Shown: positions 13,983 to 22,288, numbered from the stretch's first letter. The stretch: DNA of 34,031 bases from Propionispora hippei DSM 15287 (GCF_900141835.1 NZ_FQZD01000040.1:1-34031); one strand, 5' to 3'. Made by a program: numbers and translations. Notes: generated by a model from the letters alone, not told the origin.

Positions 13983-14617
13983 CCATTAAAGTCCTGATCG
14001 TTGACGACCACTTCCTGTCCCGCAAAGGCATCGCCAGCATCCTTGCCGCCAATCCCCTATTTGAAATTATCGGTGAAGCAACCAGCGGAACCGAAGCAAT
14101 GGAAAAAGCAGTTCAACTGCTGCCTGAGCTCATTTTGATGGATATCCGCATGCCGGACGGCGATGGACTGGAAGCGACCGGCCGGATTAAATCGGCCATG
14201 CCCCAGATAAAAATCATCATGCTGAGCGTATCGGACGATGTGCAGGACTTCTTTGAGGCCATCAAACGCGGCGCCCAGGGCTATTTGCTCAAGAATATGG
14301 AACCGGAATACTGGCTGGACTATATTGTCAGCATCGCCCAGGGTGAAGCTCCCATCTCCCGGGTGCTGGCAGCCAAAATCCTGCAGGAATTTGCCGGACA
14401 GAAGCAGGCGATTGCCGATAGCCGCTTGTCGGAACGGGAACAAGAAGTGCTGCAGCTAATCAGCCAGGGGCTTAGCAATAAAGAGATCAGTGAAACGCTA
14501 TATCTCAGTGAAAGCACGGTAAAAAATCACCTGCGCAATATCCTGGATAAACTCCATGTGCAAAACCGGATGCAGTTGATTGCCTTTGCTTATAAAAATG
14601 GTCTGGTTGAACACTAG
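13979..14617 (+). CDS. NarL/FixJ-family response regulator
   Basis: A 212-residue regulator. The receiver contains IVDDHFLSRKG, phosphoacceptor Asp55 in LILMDIRMPDGDG, MLSVSDD and YLLKNMEPE. The C-terminal LuxR-type HTH reads LSEREQEVLQLISQGLSNKEIS and STVKNHLRNILDKLHVQNRM. The GTG start (13979) overlaps the kinase stop as GTGA, with GGAG eight bases before it. The receiver's usual switch Thr/Ser is in the SVSDD segment, and the DNA targets are unknown. It closes the operon; a long hairpin follows. Confidence 0.92.
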   Translation: MTIKVLIVDDHFLSRKGIASILAANPLFEIIGEATSGTEAMEKAVQLLPELILMDIRMPDGDGLEATGRIKSAMPQIKIIMLSVSDDVQDFFEAIKRGAQGYLLKNMEPEYWLDYIVSIAQGEAPISRVLAAKILQEFAGQKQAIADSRLSEREQEVLQLISQGLSNKEISETLYLSESTVKNHLRNILDKLHVQNRMQLIAFAYKNGLVEH

Positions 14618-14631
14618 CCGGAGTAAAACTA

Positions 14632-14690
14632 ACTAACCCAGGTTCCCCAGCCTTGATCCGCAAAGCTGGAAAACCCGGGTTAGTTATTCG
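14632..14690 (+). terminator. Hairpin after NarL-type operon
   Basis: CTAACCC-GGTT-CCAGC pairs with GCTGG-AACC-GGGTTAG around the loop, followed by TTATTC. A plausible terminator 15 bp beyond the regulator stop, with a modest T-tract. Confidence 0.55.
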
Positions 14691-14825
14691 AGGGATACTT
14701 CAACAATCCTGTTCCCCTGGTCCTGACTGCTGTACCAATAGACCGAGTATTCCTGCTTCCATTTTAAAAAGATAAATTAACATTGACATACGGAAAGGAG
14801 TGGAATAATATATCTTTAGAACGGC

Positions 14826-14851
14826 TGTACCAATTTTGTCAAATCGGTACA
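14826..14851. promoter_or_regulatory. Palindromic operator for the TetR regulator
   Basis: TGTACC-A-ATTTTG and CAAAT-C-GGTACA form a 26-bp near-perfect inverted repeat 22 bp before the TetR start codon. Position and size fit autorepression by the TetR-family protein that follows. Confidence 0.6.
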
Positions 14852-14872
14852 AATAAATCGAGGTGAAAATTT

Positions 14873-15436
14873 TTGCGTAACCGTATTCTGCTAGCAGCAT
14901 TTGAAGAAATGAATCTCCGAGGCATCAAGTTTACAATGAGCGATCTTGCCAGACGGCTGAATGTCAGTAAGACCTCTTTATATGATCACTTTGCCTCTAA
15001 AAACGAATTGATTCATCATATTTTAATTACAGTCATTCAAGATATTGAAAAACAGGAAGAGGCGATCTATCATAATTCTGAATTGACCTTTGCCGAAAAA
15101 ATATCCGGCTTACTGAAAGTAGCGCCAACAGTGTTTGGTCCTATCAACAATGATCGACTGTATGATGAACTTCACCACTTTTACCCTGAAGAATTCCGGA
15201 TGATAGATATATTTAGAGAACAACACCAACAACGCTTTTTATCGCTTATTGTTCAAGGTATCGAAAATAATGCCGTCCGGCCTGTCAATTTAAAAGTACT
15301 CCATCAACTTATTGACAGTGCGTTGAATGACCTGTTCTCTTACCGTTTTCTCTCCAATAGCAACATGACCTACCCGGATGCCCTGTCTGCTATGGCAGAT
15401 ATTATCGTCAATGGATTACTGCCCAAAAAAGAGTAA
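14873..15436 (+). CDS. TetR/AcrR-family transcriptional regulator
   Basis: A 187-residue regulator. The N-terminal HTH runs RNRILLAAFEEMNLRGIKFT then MSDLARRLNVSKTSLYDHFASKNELI, the classic TetR pattern; the first helix is short because the start is TTG at 14873 with GAGGTG seven bases upstream. The C-terminal ligand domain has no recognisable specificity. Its gene precedes the adaptor-RND pump genes in the same direction with 250 bp between, and a 26-bp palindrome sits just ahead of it. It most likely represses itself and the pump, released by pump substrates. A perfect hairpin 16 bp after the stop separates the transcripts. Confidence 0.88.
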   Translation: MRNRILLAAFEEMNLRGIKFTMSDLARRLNVSKTSLYDHFASKNELIHHILITVIQDIEKQEEAIYHNSELTFAEKISGLLKVAPTVFGPINNDRLYDELHHFYPEEFRMIDIFREQHQQRFLSLIVQGIENNAVRPVNLKVLHQLIDSALNDLFSYRFLSNSNMTYPDALSAMADIIVNGLLPKKE

Positions 15437-15451
15437 GCACATATGCCGGAT

Positions 15452-15485
15452 GTTTTAAAATCGCGTGGGTACGCGATTTTAAAAC
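15452..15485. terminator. Perfect 15-bp hairpin between TetR and efflux genes
   Basis: GTTTTAAAATCGCGT and ACGCGATTTTAAAAC separated by GGGT. No trailing T-run, so termination is uncertain; it could also be a regulatory site. Confidence 0.5.
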
Positions 15486-15685
15486 GCCTCTCTCGACCAC
15501 AAATACCAAAAATGTAATTCCGGTACTGGCCGTATTTACTCTCGCTCCCAATATCCGGTTATTACACATAACCCTTGGCTACAGCAATAAAAACTCTGAC
15601 CCTCATGATAAATGCCCCACCCTTCAAAACCACTGTTAAGCCAAAACAGTTAACTGCCTTTTGCATACAGAAAGGAGGTACATAC

Positions 15686-17041
15686 ATGCGCATCATCATA
15701 CAGGATGTGCCAGTTTTCGCCGATTCCGCCTTATCCAAGGAAACAATTCAGCAAATTGCCACAGATCTTATCCAATCATGGGCCTGGGAGGGCAGACATC
15801 TCGGAAAAATTGAACTGATTTGCGATAAAAATTGGGTTCATGTCTGCACATATGAGAAAGCCTCCACTAAGCTTATCCCCAGAAAAAAAATAACATTGAG
15901 GAGTGAAATAATGAAGCAGCTAAACAAGTTGCCCCGGTTAACCAAAAAGAAATTATACTATACTGCAGCGGTCATCATCGTAAGCGTCTGTGTCATAGGT
16001 GGTTTCCTCTGGAACCAACACAGCCGCCCCCCTGTGATTACTAAAGATATCCCCATAGTACGTACAGCGGTAATTGGCACAACAGCCAACGCACAGGGTT
16101 ATACTTATTCGGGCGAGGTGCGCGGACGCTATGAAAGCCAGCTTGCCTTTCAGGTAAACGGAAAAATTGTAAAAAGAAATGTTCAACTGGGAAGCATTGT
16201 AAACGCCGGAGACGTACTCCTGCAAATTGATGCCAGAGATGTTGTGCAAACGGTAAATAACTATTCCGCGCAGGTAGATTCGGCGGAATCACAACTGCAA
16301 TTAGCGGAGAGCAACCTCAAACGCTACCGGGAATTGCTGGACGGCGGCGCTATCAGCCAATCCCAGTATGACCAGTATGCCAATGCTTACAACGTGGCGA
16401 TTGCCGGCGTCCACCAGAGCCGGGCGCAATATGCGCAAGGTGCAAATCAACTGGATTACACCCTGTTAAAGGCCGACAAACCCGGTATTGTATCCGGTAT
16501 CGCTGCTGAAATAGGCCAGGTAGTCAGCGCCGGGCAGGTTATCGTTACTGTCGTGCAGGATGGCGAGCGGGAAGTGGAAATCAGTGTGCCGGAAAATCGG
16601 ATTGAAGAACTGCGCAAGGCGGAAAAAATACAGGTTTCCTTCTGGGCCTTACCCAACGTAACTGTCGATGGCAGGGTCCGGGAAATATCCCCGATGGCCG
16701 ACCAAACTACCCGGACCTTTAAAGTACGGGTTAGTGTAATCAACCCGCCGCCGGCAATGAATTTAGGCATGACCGCCGCTGTTACCTTAACTGACAGCGC
16801 GTCACAGCCGGCCATCAATATTCCCGTAGCGGCTGTTTATCAAACCGGGAATGCGACACCCGCCGTCTGGATAGTAACTGACAACGCAGTAACCCTGCGT
16901 TCCGTTCAGACCGGTAATTACGGCAAGGACAATACCGTCCAGATACTTAGCGGCCTACGCCAGGGTGAGCGGATCGTCATTGCCGGGGTACATAAACTGA
17001 CCGAAGGGCAGACAGTGAACATCGGCGGTGATTCACTATGA
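15686..17041 (+). CDS. RND periplasmic adaptor (HlyD/AcrA family) with extra N-terminal domain
   Basis: From ATG at 15686 (AAAGGAGGTA, six bases upstream) this is 451 residues. Residues 1-75 (MRIIIQDVPVFADSALSKET ... GRHLGKIELICDKNWVHVCTYEK) form a soluble segment I do not recognise. Residue 76 is an internal ATG at 15911 with its own GAGGAG site; from there the protein is a normal 376-residue adaptor. That part has a membrane anchor LYYTAAVIIVSVCVIGGFLW, a lipoyl half (YTYSGEVRGRYESQLAFQVNGKIVKR), an alpha-hairpin (about residues 200-270), a second lipoyl half and a beta-barrel (PENRIEELRKAEKIQV, NLGMTAAVTL). It links the inner-membrane RND pump to an outer-membrane channel. Its stop overlaps the pump start by four bases. 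Two nested products are possible. Confidence 0.85.
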   Translation: MRIIIQDVPVFADSALSKETIQQIATDLIQSWAWEGRHLGKIELICDKNWVHVCTYEKASTKLIPRKKITLRSEIMKQLNKLPRLTKKKLYYTAAVIIVSVCVIGGFLWNQHSRPPVITKDIPIVRTAVIGTTANAQGYTYSGEVRGRYESQLAFQVNGKIVKRNVQLGSIVNAGDVLLQIDARDVVQTVNNYSAQVDSAESQLQLAESNLKRYRELLDGGAISQSQYDQYANAYNVAIAGVHQSRAQYAQGANQLDYTLLKADKPGIVSGIAAEIGQVVSAGQVIVTVVQDGEREVEISVPENRIEELRKAEKIQVSFWALPNVTVDGRVREISPMADQTTRTFKVRVSVINPPPAMNLGMTAAVTLTDSASQPAINIPVAAVYQTGNATPAVWIVTDNAVTLRSVQTGNYGKDNTVQILSGLRQGERIVIAGVHKLTEGQTVNIGGDSL

Positions 17042-20000
17042 AAGGGTTCAACCTGACTGAATGGTCCCTCAACCATAAACAGTTTGTTTTTTTCTTTATC
17101 ATTCTCTTTTTCATCGCCGGTATTTTTTCTTATAAAAATTTAGGCCGCATGGAAGATCCTGATTTTACTATAAAACAAATGGTAGTTGTCACTGCCTGGC
17201 CGGGAGCCACTGCCAAACAGATGGAAGAACAGGTTACCGACAAAATCGAGAAAAAATTGCAGGACCTGCCGGGGCTTGACTATTTAAAAAGCTACTCCAC
17301 CCCGGGAACCACAGTAATTTACGTTAATCTAAAAGACTCTGTGCCGCAAAAAGAAGTACGCAGCAAGTGGCTGGAAGTGCGTAATATGGTCAACGACATA
17401 GCCGGCACTTTTCCCACCGGAGTTATGGCTCCACAGTTTAATGACCGATTTGATGAAGTGTATGGCGTGGTATTTGCCCTGACCGGGGATGGCTATACAT
17501 ATGAGGATCTGCGCGAAAAAGCGGAAAAAATCCGGCGGATGTTACTCGATGTCCCTCATGTGAAAAAGGTAAATCTGCTCGGAGTACAAACAGAAAAAAT
17601 TTATATTGAAATTGAAAATAACAAGCTGGCGCAACTGGGAATTGACCCGAATCTTATTGCCGCCACGCTGCAGGCGCAAAATGCCATGGCCCCGTCTGGC
17701 ATGCTGGAGACAGCAACCGATAATATCTACTTACGTATTACCGGCATGTTCGAAAACCTGGAAGATATTCAAAATACCCCTATTCAGGCCAATGGCCGCA
17801 CCTTCCGCCTAGGCGATATCGCGACCGTTACCCGTGCCTATAGTGAGCCATCCGACCCCAGATTTTATTATAACGGCCAACCTGGCATCGGTATTTCCCT
17901 GGCGATGGAGCCAGGCGGCAACGTTCTTGTTTTAGGGGGAAATATAGAAAAAACAATTGAACAGGTAAAAAAAGAACTGCCGGCCGGCCTGGAGATTCAT
18001 CAAACCGTCAATCAACCTAAAGTGGTGGAAAACTCCATTGACGAATTTGTAGAATCACTGTTCGAAGCCATCGTTATTGTTCTGATTGTCAGCTTTATCA
18101 GCCTGGGTATGCGTTCCGGCATTATTGTGGCTTTATGTATTCCGCTGGTTATCGCGATCGTATTCACCCTTATGAATTTGTTTGGTATTGATCTACATCG
18201 AGTTTCTCTGGGCGCACTTATTATCGCCTTGGGGTTGTTAGTGGATGACGCGATTATTACCATTGAGACCATGGTTGTTAAGCTGGAGCAAGGCTGGAGC
18301 CGCTTTAACGCCGCCTGCTTTGCCTATACTTCCACGGCCTATCCCCGCTTAACCGGCGAACTGGTAACCTGCGCCGGCTTCATCCCGGTAGGCTTTTCCG
18401 TCGGCAGCGCCTCGGAATATTGTATCAGCATCTTTACGGTTGTCACTATTGCCCTGCTGGCCTCCTGGCTGGTCGCCGGAACCGCTATTCCGTTGCTAGG
18501 CTATATGTTTATTAAAATAAAACCGAAAGGTGACGGTGAAACCGAGCATGATCCTTATGCTACGAGCTTTTATCAAAAGTTCAAAAAACTTCTAGTCTGG
18601 TGCCTGACCAATAAAAAGACCGTATTGATTGCCACTGCGGCTGTTTTTATCGCTTCTATTGGCTTATTGGGAATGGTAAAGCAGCAATTCTTCCCCTCCT
18701 CCACCCGCCCGGAACTGATTATCCAACTGGAACTGCCGGAGGGTTCCTCCATTAAAAGCACCGATGCCGTTGCCCGTCAGTTTGCGCAAAAACTGGAAGG
18801 CGATCCGCAGATCTCCTATTATACCTATCACGTGGGCGAAGGCGCTCCCCGTTTTGTGCTAAGCTTTGACCCAACAGCTTACAAGCCAAATTTTGCCGAA
18901 TTTGTTATTGTGGCCAAGGATACCAAAGCCCGGGACCAACTGCAGGCTACCTATCGCGAGCTGTTACTCAGTGAATTTCCCAGTGTGCAATTTCATACCA
19001 AGGTTCTCAACGTCGGACCATCGTCCGACTATCCGGTCATGCTGCGCGTAAAAGGCTACGACGCGGATAAGGTTCGGGATATTGCCGAGCAGGCACGGAC
19101 GATAATGGCCGCCAATCCCCATACCCGTAATGTGAACCTGAAATGGAGTGAAAAAAGCAAGATTATGCATTTAGCCATCGACCAGGATAAAGTCCGCAAA
19201 CTGGGCATTACCTCACAGGCGCTGGCGACCGCGCTGCAGATGCAGCAGTCCGGAGCGGACATTACCCAATTCAGGGAAACTGATAAAACGGTCAATATGG
19301 CTCTCCGCTTTAATGCTCAGGACAGAAATAATCCTGCTGCGGTGAAAGATTTCAACATTCCGCTTGGCAATGGGCGATATGTCCCGCTGGATCAAATTGC
19401 GAAAATCAGTTTCGAGACAGAGGATGGTCTGATTTACCGGCGGGATTTAAAACCTATGATCTTGGTACAGGCGGAATTAAATTCCGAAGCTGTAACCGGC
19501 GACGATGTGGCAGAACAAGTATACAGCAACCTGGCTGACCTGCGCGCAAGCTTGCCGTTTGGCTACAGCATTGAGTATGACGGACCCAAAGAAGACAGTA
19601 TTAAATCCGTCGGGTTTCTGGTTCAGCCGATACCTGCTATGATCATTGCGATTATGATTCTTTTAATGATCCAGTTGCAAAGTATTCCCAAAATGATTTT
19701 GACCTTGCTTACAGCGCCGTTGGGCATTATCGGCGTCGCTGCCGGCCTGGTTCTTATCAACAGTCCGATGGGTTTTGTCGTCCAACTAGGCATCCTGGCT
19801 TTAGCGGGGATCATTATGCGCAATAGCGTTATCTTGATGGACCAGATAGAACAATTGCTGGCATCCGGCGAAACTCTCTGGGACGCTATTATTAATGCCA
19901 CCGTCATTCGGCTGCGCCCCATCCTTCTGACAGCCGCGGCGGCCATTCTAGGGATGCTCCCGTTGGTTTCCAGTATCTTCTGGGGGCCGATGGCCATCGC

Positions 20001-20139
20001 CATTGCGTCGGGATTAATGGGTGCCACCGTTTTAACCCTCATGGTATTGCCGGTCATGTATGCTGCCTGGTATAAAGCGAAGCCTGATACCAGTGTACAA
20101 AGTTCTGTAAGTTCCACCACCAGCAGCCATTCTGTTTAA
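17038..20139 (+). CDS. RND-family (HAE1-type) efflux transporter
   Basis: A 1033-residue inner-membrane pump with the standard RND plan: one helix (FVFFFIILFFIAGIFSY), a large periplasmic loop, six helices, a second loop, and five more helices. The proton relay in TM4 is present as LGLLVDDAI (Asp403, Asp404). Signature motifs include WPGATAKQMEEQVTDKIEKK and the C-terminal ILMDQIEQLL region. It exports hydrophobic compounds using proton-motive force, working with the coupled adaptor; no TolC-type partner is in the window, so it must borrow one. The sequence resembles the MexK/TriC-like drug efflux subgroup rather than heavy-metal CusA types, since no Met triad signature was noticed. ATG at 17038 overlaps the adaptor stop (ATGA). 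Confidence 0.93.
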   Translation: MKGFNLTEWSLNHKQFVFFFIILFFIAGIFSYKNLGRMEDPDFTIKQMVVVTAWPGATAKQMEEQVTDKIEKKLQDLPGLDYLKSYSTPGTTVIYVNLKDSVPQKEVRSKWLEVRNMVNDIAGTFPTGVMAPQFNDRFDEVYGVVFALTGDGYTYEDLREKAEKIRRMLLDVPHVKKVNLLGVQTEKIYIEIENNKLAQLGIDPNLIAATLQAQNAMAPSGMLETATDNIYLRITGMFENLEDIQNTPIQANGRTFRLGDIATVTRAYSEPSDPRFYYNGQPGIGISLAMEPGGNVLVLGGNIEKTIEQVKKELPAGLEIHQTVNQPKVVENSIDEFVESLFEAIVIVLIVSFISLGMRSGIIVALCIPLVIAIVFTLMNLFGIDLHRVSLGALIIALGLLVDDAIITIETMVVKLEQGWSRFNAACFAYTSTAYPRLTGELVTCAGFIPVGFSVGSASEYCISIFTVVTIALLASWLVAGTAIPLLGYMFIKIKPKGDGETEHDPYATSFYQKFKKLLVWCLTNKKTVLIATAAVFIASIGLLGMVKQQFFPSSTRPELIIQLELPEGSSIKSTDAVARQFAQKLEGDPQISYYTYHVGEGAPRFVLSFDPTAYKPNFAEFVIVAKDTKARDQLQATYRELLLSEFPSVQFHTKVLNVGPSSDYPVMLRVKGYDADKVRDIAEQARTIMAANPHTRNVNLKWSEKSKIMHLAIDQDKVRKLGITSQALATALQMQQSGADITQFRETDKTVNMALRFNAQDRNNPAAVKDFNIPLGNGRYVPLDQIAKISFETEDGLIYRRDLKPMILVQAELNSEAVTGDDVAEQVYSNLADLRASLPFGYSIEYDGPKEDSIKSVGFLVQPIPAMIIAIMILLMIQLQSIPKMILTLLTAPLGIIGVAAGLVLINSPMGFVVQLGILALAGIIMRNSVILMDQIEQLLASGETLWDAIINATVIRLRPILLTAAAAILGMLPLVSSIFWGPMAIAIASGLMGATVLTLMVLPVMYAAWYKAKPDTSVQSSVSSTTSSHSV

Positions 20140-20345
20140 TTTTTCAACTGCCGGATGTCCGTTACTGCGTATCCCAGCAAAACCATCGCGGCCCTTTTCA
20201 CAGATTAGTTTCATTGACAGCGGTGAATACGGCGTAATGGCAGGCACTGTTAACCTCACGGCATCGCCCTGTCCCCGGCTGTTTTGGCTGGTAACACCTC
20301 CAGCTATTGTAATATGGAAACTAGTCCCGCCAAGAGGAGGCTACG

Positions 20346-20369
20346 ATGCCTTATGACTCACTTGCCTAA
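20346..20369 (+). CDS. Possible leader peptide MPYDSLA before TetR gene
   Basis: A GAGGAGG site five bases before ATG drives a seven-codon frame (MPYDSLA, stop TAA). The stop codon directly touches the AAAGGGG ribosome binding site of the following TetR gene, so translation of the leader could control re-initiation. It could be coincidental. Confidence 0.35.
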   Translation: MPYDSLA

Positions 20370-20384
20370 AGGGGTGTGCTACGC

Positions 20385-20984
20385 ATGCACGATTTGAAAG
20401 GTAAAATTCTTGCTGCTGCCAAGAGGCGCTTTTCCCGCTTTGGGTTTCAAAAAACTACCGTAGATGAAATCTGCCGTGACTGTCAAATCTCTAAAAAAAC
20501 CTTATATCAGCATTTTTCCAGCAAAAATGAATTATTTCAAATCTTGTCTGCCACGGAAATTGAGCGAGTCCGGCAATCCTTGTTGGCGCAAGTACAGGCA
20601 CAAGCAAATCAGTCTCCCCTTCAGCAGTTAACCCAACTATTGCAGGCAATGATTGTCTATTGGCACGACGACCAATTTATCATGACCATACTTAAAGACA
20701 ATGATCCGCTATTTCCTGCTTTCCGGACGGATTTCGACTATCAGGCTATGCTAGAAAAAGCAATGCTCCCCCTGATTGCAAGGATAATCAGCAACGGAAA
20801 ATCGCTGCACCATTTTCGTGATGTCGATGAAGCAGTTGTCTCTCCAATCATACTTAAGCTGGTACAAATGATTATTTCATCAAAGGACCTTGGCTTTGCT
20901 ACTCTCTCCAAAGCGGATTTTTATGCAGCGCTGCTCACGGACCTGCTGATCAACGGACTTACCGAAAAACAATCCTCGAATTGA
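20385..20984 (+). CDS. TetR/AcrR-family transcriptional regulator
   Basis: A regulator of 199 residues from ATG at 20385, chosen because AAAGGGGTG lies eight bases ahead; an in-frame GTG at 20376 overlaps that site. The HTH is KGKILAAAKRRFSRFGFQKTTVDEICRDCQISKKTLYQHF then SSKNELF, a canonical TetR domain. The C-terminal half (about 60-199) is helical with no family signature. It follows the RND pump in the same direction by 245 bp and may be a second, independently controlled regulator of it or of the small membrane genes downstream. It differs clearly in sequence from the TetR at 14873. Confidence 0.88.
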   Translation: MHDLKGKILAAAKRRFSRFGFQKTTVDEICRDCQISKKTLYQHFSSKNELFQILSATEIERVRQSLLAQVQAQANQSPLQQLTQLLQAMIVYWHDDQFIMTILKDNDPLFPAFRTDFDYQAMLEKAMLPLIARIISNGKSLHHFRDVDEAVVSPIILKLVQMIISSKDLGFATLSKADFYAALLTDLLINGLTEKQSSN

Positions 20985-21075
20985 ACCCATCTGCCTGTTC
21001 CTATTGACCAAGAATGAATAACCTAACGCGGAGCAGCTTTCTGGTCCCCGCCTAAAATGAGGAGGTGTCGGTGAC

Positions 21076-21288
21076 ATGGAATGGCTTGGGCTATCCTGGT
21101 GGTTTTCATTAGGCGTCGTATTGATTGCCCTCATATTGTACACCGCAAACATACTGTGTGCTTTTTCCCGGTGGTACTGGCTCCCGTCTGATGATGAAGA
21201 TGCCTCGGAACGGTATCGTCATCAATGCCTGGGTAAAGGAAAAAGCGAGGCCCCTTTCGATATTACGTTAAAAAAGAAAAACTGTTAG
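21076..21288 (+). CDS. Small single-helix membrane protein, unrecognised
   Basis: A 70-residue protein with one membrane helix (WWFSLGVVLIALILYTANIL, residues 8-27) and a charged soluble tail (SDDEDASERYRHQ, then LKKKNC). ATG has GAGGAGG ten bases upstream, a strong site. I do not recognise a family. Immediately after it, another frame carries coding-like sequence (21237-21392), and further on a TrkA-C-like domain begins, so this may be the N-terminal end of a larger protein broken by frameshifts rather than a complete gene. Confidence 0.5.
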   Translation: MEWLGLSWWFSLGVVLIALILYTANILCAFSRWYWLPSDDEDASERYRHQCLGKGKSEAPFDITLKKKNC

Positions 21289-21392
21289 CAAATATGGACC
21301 GCTTAATTCAGAAAGTAAAGCACTTGCGGCGAACCGGGCAAGAAGTCGCCTTATTGACGCAGCAAACCGGCTGGAAGGAAGCACACCTTTAA
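21237..21392 (+). pseudogene. Frame-shifted continuation fragment
   Basis: A second frame opens inside the previous gene and reads RYYVKKEKLLANMDRLIQKV then KHLRRTGQEVALLTQQTGWK to a stop at 21392. The amphipathic, charged composition looks coding, and the segment lies between a membrane anchor and a TrkA-C domain. A 32-residue peptide could start at ATG 21294 but has no ribosome binding site. I read it as a piece of a disrupted gene, with low certainty. Confidence 0.3.
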
Positions 21393-21408
21393 GGGAATTC
21401 AGAACCAT

Positions 21409-21453
21409 TGGTAGTATCAATTTATCAGAACAAATGATAAATTGATACTACCA
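21409..21453. repeat. Perfect 18-bp inverted repeat with 9-base loop
   Basis: TGGTAGTATCAATTTATC and GATAAATTGATACTACCA are exact inverted repeats around AGAACAAAT. No T-tract follows, so it is not an ordinary terminator. It sits just upstream of the TrkA-C-like coding region, and its right arm reaches into the extended reading frame. Confidence 0.7.
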
Positions 21454-21474
21454 GTTGAAAGTAAGGTGGACATC

Positions 21475-21795
21475 GTGCAGCTGCCGATGGATCAATATGG
21501 TCTTGAGAAAGAACGTCTGCTACAGGAATTTAACCGTATCAGAACCTTTTCTATTGATATGGCAGAAATACCTGTCTGCGCAGCATCAGTGCTTGCAGGG
21601 CAAAGCCTGCAGCAAGCCTGGACTAAGGGGGATCTGACCTTACTCCCTGTCGCCATCTATCGGAACAACCGATTTCTTCTTATTGCCCTTCACAAAGAAC
21701 GGCTTCACCCCGGAGATACGCTGCTTGTGTTTGGTCAGCTTTCCTCCATCCAGGAATTAAAACGGTTAGCCGCTCCCACATCAGCCTATGGCTAA
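21475..21795 (+). CDS. TrkA-C (RCK_C) domain protein
   Basis: From GTG at 21475 (GTAAGGTGG upstream) this gives 106 residues; the frame stays open back to TTG 21442 inside the hairpin. The C-terminal part, LTLLPVAIYRNNRFLLIALH then KERLHPGDTLLVFGQLSSIQEL, matches RCK_C/TrkA-C domains, which bind small ligands such as c-di-AMP and gate ion transporters. The N-terminal part (ERLLQEFNRIRTFSIDMAEI ... SLQQAWTKGD) is the usual first half of that domain. No transporter is encoded with it in intact form, so it is either a stand-alone regulatory subunit or the C-terminal end of a broken membrane protein beginning at 21076. Confidence 0.6.
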   Translation: MQLPMDQYGLEKERLLQEFNRIRTFSIDMAEIPVCAASVLAGQSLQQAWTKGDLTLLPVAIYRNNRFLLIALHKERLHPGDTLLVFGQLSSIQELKRLAAPTSAYG

Positions 21796-21854
21796 GCATC
21801 CTGTTAGTTATGAATCGGCCAAAAAAAATTAGATAAATATATAAGTTAAGCAGC

Positions 21855-21925
21855 GAGAGGGTTTGCCACCTGTGTAAAGCAGGGGGCATAAACCCGACGT
21901 CATCCTGGGCTATGACTGCAACCTT
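21855..21925. other. Tandem RNA hairpins after TrkA-C gene
   Basis: GGGTTTGCC-CCTG pairs with CAGG-GGC-AAACCC, followed by a smaller stem GTCAT/ATGAC. On the minus strand this lies beyond the Dabb gene and leads to a T-rich stretch (AATTTTTTTTGG), so it may end that transcript. No riboswitch class is recognised. Confidence 0.4.
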
Positions 21926-21956
21926 TCCGAGTGTTTTCCTATTTGTCACCGTTCGC

Positions 21957-22244
21957 TCAGGCCTCGAAATCAATTGCAACCACTTGAGCCCGAATCTCTT
22001 CAATATACTTTCCCACTTCCACATGCGCCGGATGCGATATATAGGCATCAAGATCTTCTTTGGAATCAAAGTGGGCAATCATGACTATATCGTAAGAGAT
22101 AGGCGCACGTACGAAATCCACTCCGATTGTTATATTCCGCAAATACTTAATCTGCCCTTTCATGCCCAGCAGACGATTTTTCAGCGCGTCAATACTTTCT
22201 TTACCGGTATCATTTAACTTTAATGCAACAATGTGTGTAATCAT
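21957..22244 (-). CDS. Dabb-family (stress-responsive A/B barrel) protein
   Basis: A 95-residue single-domain protein: MITHIVALKLNDTGKESIDA, then GMKGQIKYLRNITIGVDFVR, then SYDIVMIAHFDSKEDLDAYI and SHPAHVEVGKYIEEI. This is the dimeric alpha-beta barrel (Dabb) fold; the central strand and HPAHVEV are typical. Members have varied, mostly unknown functions, some as small enzymes or cyclases. ATG is preceded by GAGGAGGG. A TATAAT at 22283-22288 on the minus strand gives a promoter about 40 bp upstream. No functional partner is evident. Confidence 0.88.
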   Translation of the reverse strand: MITHIVALKLNDTGKESIDALKNRLLGMKGQIKYLRNITIGVDFVRAPISYDIVMIAHFDSKEDLDAYISHPAHVEVGKYIEEIRAQVVAIDFEA

Positions 22245-22282
22245 ATTTGAGAACCCTCCTCTTGGGCAAAACAGCCCGGTGT

Positions 22283-22288
22283 ATTATA
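22283..22288 (-). promoter_or_regulatory. -10 element of Dabb gene
   Basis: Perfect TATAAT on the minus strand 39 bp before the ATG; -35 is weak. Confidence 0.45.

Noticed and set aside
21855-21925. Stem-loops considered as a riboswitch (c-di-GMP, c-di-AMP, Mn or THF)
   Set aside because: The conserved core bases of these classes are not present; better read as terminator-type structure.
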